Assembly (NCBI RefSeq): GCF_040954645.1
Contig: NC_092807.1
Coordinates: 51,861,481 to 51,925,480 of the forward strand
Length of the DNA stretch: 64,000 bases
Direction: 5' to 3'
Source: Diabrotica undecimpunctata
Taxonomy: Eukaryota > Arthropoda > Insecta > Coleoptera > Chrysomelidae
Shown here: positions 56,842 through 64,000 of the stretch, piece by piece
Position numbering within the stretch: position 1 is the first letter of the stretch
How the letters are laid out: the number at the start of each line of letters is the position of its first letter
Notes under the pieces: generated by a model
Database searches by the model: none
The model's input: only the letters and a program-made list of their open reading frames with translations
What the model was told of the DNA's origin: nothing
Program-made: the position numbers and the translations under genes

Positions 56842-58023
56842 CTAAAATGTTGAAATATTTAAAATTAATAGTCAAATATCAAACAAAAATTGTTTATGAT
56901 GTGGGTGTAAATTACGTGAAATTTTAGAACCAAGATATATTGTGTTTAGAGAATTATTAGAGAGTTTTTAAGAATTAAACTAAAGTAGCTAAAATATTAT
57001 ATTCTAATAAACCTCAAGAAGAAAGATGGGTGTAATAGAGCTTGAAATTTAAAATGTATTAAGGTTACCAGGTTACCATCTAGAATTTTCAAAAAATCAT
57101 TTTTTTACATTTTTAGATTTCTTTCACCTTCAAAATTATCTCTCCTCAAAATATTATATGGAAATTCAAAGCCAATCCCGAGGTTTAACACATTTACCGT
57201 AGGGTGCTCTCGACTCGGCGCAGGTGTTCACGGAGCTGTTAGTCGCACGACTTGTATTTATTAACCTTTCTCCAAAATACCGGTTATACTTTCACATTTT
57301 GTATTGTTAGCTTTCTCATAGATTCTGAATTCTATTTCTATAGAATCGATTTTGAAAGAAATATTTACAAAAAAAATTAAAACAGACTTTAAACGCGTTC
57401 TTCTCAAAAATACGTTTCTAAAAGTGGCAGACTTTTAATCTCCAGATCTAGTCGGTCGAATTTCTGTTCTGTTCTGTTTTCTCTATGACAGTTGATCACA
57501 GTTTGACAAAAAAAAATAATAAAATTTTTGTGACTGAAAAAAGTAGAAAAAAGGGTCAATTTTTCAACAATTTTTTAATGTCTGCCACTTTGTTTTTTTT
57601 TTTAAGAATTTTCAATTTTTTTTGGTAAACTATCAAGCAAGGGTACCTCTTTTTTAAAGCCTTTCTCGAATTTTGTTTCACATCTGCCGTTCCAGAGATT
57701 AACCGTTCGCAATGGAGCAATAATTTTTGGATGAAAAATTTTTGGCACTATCTTTAAAATACAGGAACAAAGGAAATTTTTTTTGCATATTTAAAAAGTT
57801 GTATATCAACATAAAAAAAATTGCCGTATATAATAAACAATATACAAAAAACAATTGTTAAAAATGTGATATTTTTAAGCACTCTAGACGTTAATAGCAC
57901 CTTAAATAAAAAGATTAAGAAAACTAATAAAAGTTTTATACTTAAGTACGAAATAGTTGCCAATGATGCGATTTGAAATATAAACAGTTTTTTGAGAGCG
58001 GCCTAAAACATTCTCGACTTAAA
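56842..58023. other. No gene recognised
   Basis: Probable upstream intron of the minus-strand gene; no exon was defined. Low-complexity A/T runs are frequent. Confidence 0.4.
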
Positions 58024-60290
58024 TAATTTAGTTTCGTCGTTTATATCTTCTTCAAGTGCCATCTCCGCGGCGGAGGTCGGCAATCATCATAGCTATTCGG
58101 ACTTTAGAGACGGCTGCTCTGAAAAGTTCATTTAATGTACATCCGTACCACTCTCTCAGGTTACACAGCCATGACATTCTACGCCTCCCTATGCTTCTCT
58201 TTCCTTGGATCTTTCCCTGCATAATCAGTTGGAGCAAGGTGTATTTCTCTCCACGTGTAATATGTCCGAGATATTCTAATTTTCTTGTTTTTATTGTATT
58301 TAAAATTTCCATTTCTTTGTTCATCCTTCCCAGAACCTCTTTGTTTGTGACGTGTTCTGTCCATGATATTTTCAGAATTCTCCTGTACACCCAAAGCTCA
58401 AATGATTCCAGTTTTTTCATTGATGTCGCATTCAAGGTCCAAGATTCCATTCCATAAAATAAAGTCGAAAAAACATAGCACCTCGCCAACCTAATTCTTA
58501 GTTCCAGTTTTAAATCCCTGGTACATAGCATTCTTCTCATTTTGTTGAAATTTGCTCTAGCCTTTTCTATTCTTATTTTGATCTCCTGATTGTAATCATT
58601 TGTGGAGTTAATCATTGTTCCCAGGTATGCATATTTGTCCACTTGTTCGACGTTGGTTCCGTTTATTAGAAGATTCTCGTTATTTCTTTGAGTTTTCGAT
58701 ATTCTTATAAATTTCGTCTTCTTGACATTCATTGTTAGACCATACTCTTTTCCATACTCTGCTATTCTGGTCACCAGTCTCTGAAGATCTTCAATGTGTT
58801 CGGCTAAGATCACAGTGTCGTCCGCATATCTAATGTTGTTAATGGGAACTCCATTTACCTTTATTCCAGCTATTTCACCCTCAAGAGCTTTTTTCAGGAC
58901 CTCTTCGGAGTAGGCATTAAAAAGAATTGGCGACAATACGCATCCCTGTCTTACTCCACATCTAATTTCAATTTCTTCTGACAGCTGTTCGTTAACACGT
59001 ACTTTTGCTCGCTGTTTATAGTATAAATTTGATATGATCCTGAGGTCGTTGTAGTCAATCTTCTTTATTATTAACGTCTATGTCCAGTTTGTGATATATT
59101 CGGTTATGGATGACTTTAAGTAGTAATTTTAGCATATGAGACATTAAGCTAATGGTGCGGTAATCGCTGCATTCTCTTGCGTTTTTCTTTTTAGGGAGAC
59201 AAATAAAAATAGATGTTAACCACTCTTTGGGTAATACGCCTGAACTATAAATTTGGTTCAAGAGTGTCACTAAAACATCAATGTGCTTCTCATCTAGAAT
59301 TTTTACGATTTTTATAGTAAGCATATCAGCTCCAGGGCGTTTCCCACTCTTCATTGTTTTTAATGCGTGTAATATTTCTTCTTTTGTAATATATGGACCT
59401 ATTTCATCTGACGTAAGTTCTATGTGCTCCAGATCTCCTCTTTCATCATCGAACAATTCGTCGATATATTCTGCCCATCTTTGTACTTTCTCGTCCGTAT
59501 GTGTTATAGCAGTACCGTGTCTATCCAGAATTGCACAAGTGGGATTTTGTTTTCTTAGTCCTGCCAGTTCTTTGACTTTCTTGTGTAGGTTAAACAGATC
59601 ATATTTATTTTGAAGGTCTTCGATCTCTTTGCATTGCTCTTCAAAGTATTTTTCTTTTGCCTACTTTATCGTCTTCCTAATCTCGTGGTTTATCTCTCTG
59701 TATTTATTGTTATCCTTGTTTTTAAATTGTCTCCGTTGTTCCATCATATTGAGTATCTCGTCATTAATCCATTCCTCTTTTCTCCTTGCGGAAGTCTTTA
59801 GCATTTCTTTACAGGGTTCCAGTAGACAATCTTTTAGTCGATTCCAGTACTCGTCAATATCATTGGTGTTTGTGTTCAATTTGTTGCAGTTCACATGCAG
59901 GTCATGTTGGAGGCATTCTTTTACTTTAGGTTCTTTAAGTTTTCTTGTGTCTATTGTAGGGATTCTTTGATGTCTTTTAATATTTTTAAGGGTGAGTGTA
60001 ATTTTGGCTATAAGTGGATTGTGATCTGAGGCCACGTCTGATCCAGGATATGCTTTCACGGCTTTAACAGCATTACGATATCTTTCATTGATCATAATGT
60101 AGTCTATCTGGTTCCTGACTACTTTCTCCGATGTATCTGCGGGCGATCGCCATGTATACAGTCGTCTGTTTGGTAACATGAAAAATGTGTTTGTAATAAT
60201 TTGTCGTTTATATGAGATAATGTAATTAACACCAATCGTGCAGGCCCGAACTAGCCAGCCGGATGCTAAGAAAGACACACCGGCCCGCGG
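58024..60290 (-). pseudogene. Endonuclease-RT LINE on minus strand, internal deletion
   Basis: From about 60,220 the minus strand gives the C-terminal half of an APE endonuclease (NRRLYTWRSPADTSEKVVRN, QIDYIMINERYRNAVKA, SDVASDHNPLIAKI), the connector, then RT fingers (LKTMKSGKRPGADMLTIKIV, CLPKKKNARECSDYRTI). At about 59,060 the frame jumps over the first palm motif, then continues with RCGVRQGCVLSPILFNAY, RYADDTVILAEHIEDLQ, GTMINSTNDYNQEIKIRI and the C-terminal LFRAAVSKVRIAMMIADL to a stop at 58,052. A short aagaagat-type tail follows (about 58,040). The catalytic YADD is intact, but the deletion and frameshifts make it inactive. Confidence 0.85.
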
Positions 60291-60919
60291 ACCGGTGCAT
60301 ACACCTTTGTTAGCATATATTGATAAAACAAGTTTTAAGCTGAAAACGTTTTTGAACCTTTGCCCAAAGATGATGCGGCTATATGAAAAACATTTTTTAA
60401 CTTGCTCCTGATTTCGCTGTTTGATTCATTTATTCAATTATAGATCAATTGAGCATGGCGTTTTTGCAAATTCGCCTACGCGAATGCCAAATGCATAGTT
60501 CGTAAATGGGACCAAGAGTGTTGTGTTAAAAGCCTAAATGCGATGTTCGACGCTCTTAAATACCATTTTTACGAATCGGGTGCCGCGCCGTTTGTATAAG
60601 AGTGTTTTATACCACAATTGGCCTAAAATATACAGGTGCACTTTTTGCGCTCGCTAACTTCATTATACACATAGGAGCGGGTGCAAACTGTTGTGCCCCA
60701 GAATACTTAACGAAGCCAGTGGATACAACAAACAGCGCCCTTGCACTTTAGGTTTTGGGGTAAAATAGTAAGAGCCAACTACTATATAACAAAAACTGTG
60801 GAACTGTGGACCCAACAAATAGTACCCAAATTTTAACAATGTTTGGTTGCTTTGATAAATGGTCGGAAGGGATAAAAAATTATTCTGTAAAAGATGATAC
60901 ATCACAATGCAAATATATA

Positions 60920-60921
<2 letters not shown>
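60291..60921. other. No gene recognised
   Basis: No supported coding region lies between the LINE and the foldback. Confidence 0.4.
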
Positions 60922-60988
<67 letters not shown>

Positions 60989-61450
60989 CTTAGAGCTAAG
61001 ATTAATACTATTATAAAAATTAATATTAAACTCACCAGTCTTCCGGGTTGAACCGCGTCGATATCCATTTTGCCGAGCTTTCGACATCCTCTCTGATGTC
61101 TTATTCAGGGCTTCCGAGGTCTCGGTCTCCCGAGCCCCCAGACACTACTATACTCACTAGTCACTTCTAGTTCACTCACTAGGTCACTACTACCACCCTC
61201 CACCTACTAGCCCGCCAGTAGTGAACTAGTGAGTGAACTAGAAGTGACTAGTGAGTGTAGTAGTGTCTGGGGGCTCGGGAGACTGAGACCTCGGAAGCCC
61301 TGAAGAAGACATCAGAGATGATGTCGAAAGCTCGGCAAAATGGATATCGACGCGGTTCAACCCGGAAGACTGGCGAGTTTAATATTAATTTTTATAACAG
61401 TATTAATCTTAGCTCTAAGTTTAATTGTACTAACCGCGGAAATCTTTCCG

Positions 61451-61521
<71 letters not shown>
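60922..61521. mobile_element. Foldback of two Penelope-type 3' ends within (AT)n
   Basis: Left arm 60,985-61,190 and right arm from 61,218 to about 61,423 are near-perfect inverse copies, separated by 27 nt. Both match the 3' tail of the Penelope-like element at 22,437-22,640 (shared aagctcggcaaaatgg-type and gctctaagtttaat-type strings). Each end points outward into (AT)n: 60,922-60,984 and 61,454-61,521. The right arm extends about 30 nt further before the microsatellite. No RT is present. Confidence 0.88.
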
Positions 61522-61528
<7 letters not shown>

Positions 61529-62105
61529 TAGCCATAAGCAGCTCCCATACTATTAAGAATCAGCGGATTCCGACGTCCGATGTTATAAAAAGGAGTATTT
61601 CCCAAAATTGTAACTTTTTATTTCGAAATAAAGATTTTTTTTTGGGAAACTTAACGTTGAAGAAACATTTCTGGCGCTGCGAACAGGATATTTCATACAG
61701 AATCTTAGTCGTTTCCTGGTCTACATTAGTTTGATGAAATCCTGAAGAACCTGATAAAAGAGAAAAATGTATTGGAAATCAAACACGATCATCCTTGCGT
61801 AAGTTTTTCCTTTCTTAACCATTGTTTATGAGCATTTATTATTTTTATTGAATTTTAAACATTTATATTGAATTTATTTTATATTATTTGAAATATTTTT
61901 ACTTCAACGAATTTTTATATATTTGCATTTATATTTTTATACGTTTGCATATATTTTATGAGTACATTGAATGATATTTCCCAAAATAGTATCGAAAATA
62001 TTCGATAATTTAAATTTGAAAATAAAAAGAAATCTACAAACCTCTAAATCCAAGCCTGTATCTAAATCACATTCCAAAATATCCTTAGACCAAACCAAAA
62101 ATTTG
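61522..62105. other. Leader-like AT-rich sequence before integrase
   Basis: A tggcgctgcgaacaggat string near 61,671-61,688 resembles a tRNA-type primer-binding site, which would put an LTR end just before it. Gag and most of pol do not follow, so a large deletion or unrelated DNA must lie between it and the integrase. Confidence 0.3.
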
Positions 62106-63177
62106 CAATGACAATCCCTCATGAATTTAGACCTAACGGAATAATTGAAACGTACAAATACTTAAACCAAAAATTTTATTGGCCCTCAATGCAGACAACT
62201 ATTTCGAATTTTATCAATAAATGCGAAATTTGCCTAAAAAATAAATACGAACGACGTCCTTACAAACTTCCCCAATTAGGACCATTGTTAGGTCAAAAAC
62301 CTTTTGATATATTACATATCGATCTATTCCACTGCAATAAAAACCTGTATCTCACAATAATAGATTCCTTTTCCAAATACGGTCAATCAATACTATAAGC
62401 TCATCGACAAAACTTCCATTTTCATACTAAATAAATTGAGACACTACTTTTCGCACCACAATTATCCAAAAAAGATTGTATGCGACAGCGGCACCGAATT
62501 CAATTCCGCAGTCATTAAACAATTCTTAAATATCCACAAAATCGAAATACATTTTACAACAGTAAACAATTCCTACTCAAACTCTCCTGTAGAGCGTTTT
62601 CATTCAACTTTTATCGAAAAACTTAGGACCTTACAACCCCAAAACCCAAATGATTCGTTAGATGACATTCTAACACATGCCATTCTCATTTACAACCAAT
62701 CAATCCACAGTCCGACAGATTATTCCCCTTTCTCAATTTTGTACGGACCCTATGCAGAAGAAATACACTTCGACTTTGATTTTCCGATATATGAAACATA
62801 TAATCAAAGACATAAAGAAGAACTCCAACCCTTTGTTGCAGAACTATATAATAAACAAAACTAAAGAGACAACAACTCTTAGATAAACAAAACGAAAATG
62901 CCGAAGATATTCCGGAAATAAACCTCACAAAATCACTATATGTCTCTAAGAAAAAACATAAGTCAAAATTACAAGCCCCTTTCTCCACTGTTCATCCAGA
63001 AAAACAAGACAAAACAAAAATTGTCGGTAAAACAGATAAACAAAATGTAACAAGCACTCACCTTAAATATGTAAAACGAATACGAAAACATGTAGACAAA
63101 CCTACTCAAGACCCAAATTTTTCACAGGACAATCCTCGCCCTGGTCCATCCACTCAGTATTCAGGAGATTCTGAATA
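62106..63177 (+). pseudogene. Gypsy/errantivirus-like integrase and Pol C terminus, broken
   Basis: An HHCC-type zinc-binding region (KFYWPSMQ and CEICLKNKYERRP) is followed by the catalytic core with DILHIDLF (first Asp), CDSGTEFNS (second Asp) and SPVERFHSTFIEKL (Glu), then YNQSIHSPTDYSPFSILYG. A frameshift near 62,395 splits the core and another near 62,860 displaces the C-terminal Lys-rich tail, which ends at a TAA at 63,175-63,177. All three catalytic acids are still readable. Protease, RT and RNase H are not upstream, so it is a partial copy. Confidence 0.8.
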
Positions 63178-63389
63178 ACGGTTATTATGCTAAAGAAATA
63201 GGCAAATCGAGAGAAATCTCCCACTACCACTTTCTTCACATTCCACTAGACAAACTATCCGATACTATTGACGTTGGTCCGACAAGCGATTTCAGAGATC
63301 ATTTCAAAAATGCACCTCTCTCGCTACTGTACTCCCAATACACTCACATACAAGAACAAACAAAAGACAATCTACATAATTTTTTTTTA

Positions 63390-63619
63390 ATTTTCTAGGT
63401 ACAGCCATCAAATACGTGACTGGAAATCCTGACGACTCTGACTTAGATTTATTAAAATCACACATAATCTCTATAGAAAATAAACAAAATGAAATTATTA
63501 AAAAATTTAATAACCAAATATCTTATGGAAACTCTTTTAACACGAGATTCGACACACTTTTAGAAAAACTAAATTCTGATAATTCAAGTCTCATATCTGC
63601 ACAACAAATTATCAGCTGA
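63390..63619 (+). pseudogene. Errantivirus-like Env fragment
   Basis: A frame reading LGTAIKYVTGNPDDSD and continuing with a heptad-like ENKQNEIIKKFNN stretch resembles the region after the fusion-peptide-like start of errantiviral Env proteins, which are related to baculovirus F proteins. It sits downstream of the integrase, the expected order. The frame ends at 63,617-63,619 and no signal peptide, furin site or membrane anchor was recognised, so it is a short remnant. Confidence 0.55.
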
Positions 63620-64000
63620 TTTCGACAGCTATATCATTGTAGAATGTTTAATGAATTAGGGCGGAACGGTAAAAATAGGAGAGTTTTTTGGTCCTTCCTG
63701 AAAACTTATCTAGGTTTGATCTCCAACCTATTGCACTTACCGTGACAATTTCAGTTCACAGATTAAATGCAGCAAGTAAACCAATACAATAGAATTACCA
63801 TATAACTTGTTTATATACCCTTCACTCGAGAATAACATATCGACTCGAGAATACACACCATATGGATAGTATTAAGCAATTATTATAATTTAATCAAATT
63901 TATAATTTGATATAGTATAGCAAATCATAACTAATTTTTTTAAATCGTATCAAGGTTTAAATTTTAACGGTGGGTTTAACTTACTGAGGGTTATCTGTAA
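63620..64000. other. No feature recognised
   Basis: Downstream of the Env-like fragment. It could contain the 3' end of the retroelement, but no polypurine tract or LTR boundary is evident. Confidence 0.35.

Noticed and set aside
60265..60296. GC-rich palindrome-like ccggcccgcggaccgg
   Set aside because: Too short and imperfect to support a function.

Overview
This window looks like nuclear DNA of a plant-feeding beetle (Phytophaga; leaf beetles or weevils), from a large, AT-rich, transposon-crowded genome. The main anchor is one intact gene, a secreted glycoside hydrolase family 48 (GH48) protein at 34,007-35,929. Among animals that family is known mainly from these beetles, which are thought to have gained it from bacteria. 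Splice sites, poly(A) signals and insect-type retroelements argue against a bacterial contig. Species identity is inference.

Layout. 0-5.3 kb: the end of a piggyBac-like transposon with its TTAA site, a decayed Jockey-like LINE, an LTR-like insertion and a nearly complete RTE-type reverse transcriptase. 7.6-9.4 kb: a 5'-truncated LINE with a 12-bp target duplication and a TA-flanked MITE. 10.05-15.45 kb: a full-length I-type LINE (ORF1, endonuclease/RT/RNase H ORF2, poly(A), about 12-bp target duplication) whose ORF2 follows ORF1 in the same frame after one TAA and has no early AUG. 15.57-20.47 kb: an internally deleted Ty3/gypsy-like element with a 1.4-kb LTR, a gag gene, a candidate -1 slip site and a dead RT. 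20.5-23.8 kb: RTE pieces, a nested 109-bp insertion and a Penelope-like element with a GIY-YIG domain. 24-29 kb: repeats, a TTF zinc-finger fragment, a second piggyBac relic and a Tc1/mariner-like element with about 450-bp terminal inverted repeats. 31-34 kb: hairpin repeats and a 2.1-kb long-inverted-repeat element ending about 150 bp before the GH48 start codon. 36-48.6 kb: LINE fragments, a broken two-exon THAP zinc-finger copy, a 326-bp-offset tandem duplication and a second long-inverted-repeat element carrying an RT. 50.5-56.8 kb: two exons of an unknown minus-strand host gene with matching splice phase; the 5.4-kb intron between them holds several transposon relics. 58-60.3 kb: a minus-strand endonuclease-RT. 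61 kb: a large foldback made of two Penelope-type ends. 62.1-63.6 kb: broken integrase and Env-like pieces of an errantivirus-like element.

There is no operon-like organisation. The probable host functions are GH48 (extracellular polysaccharide digestion or a derived role) and the unknown spliced gene; the THAP copy looks dead. The least ordinary signals are the ORF1-TAA-ORF2 layout, a hammerhead-like hairpin shared by three repeat groups and facing outward in their inverted repeats, and the phase-matched host exons.
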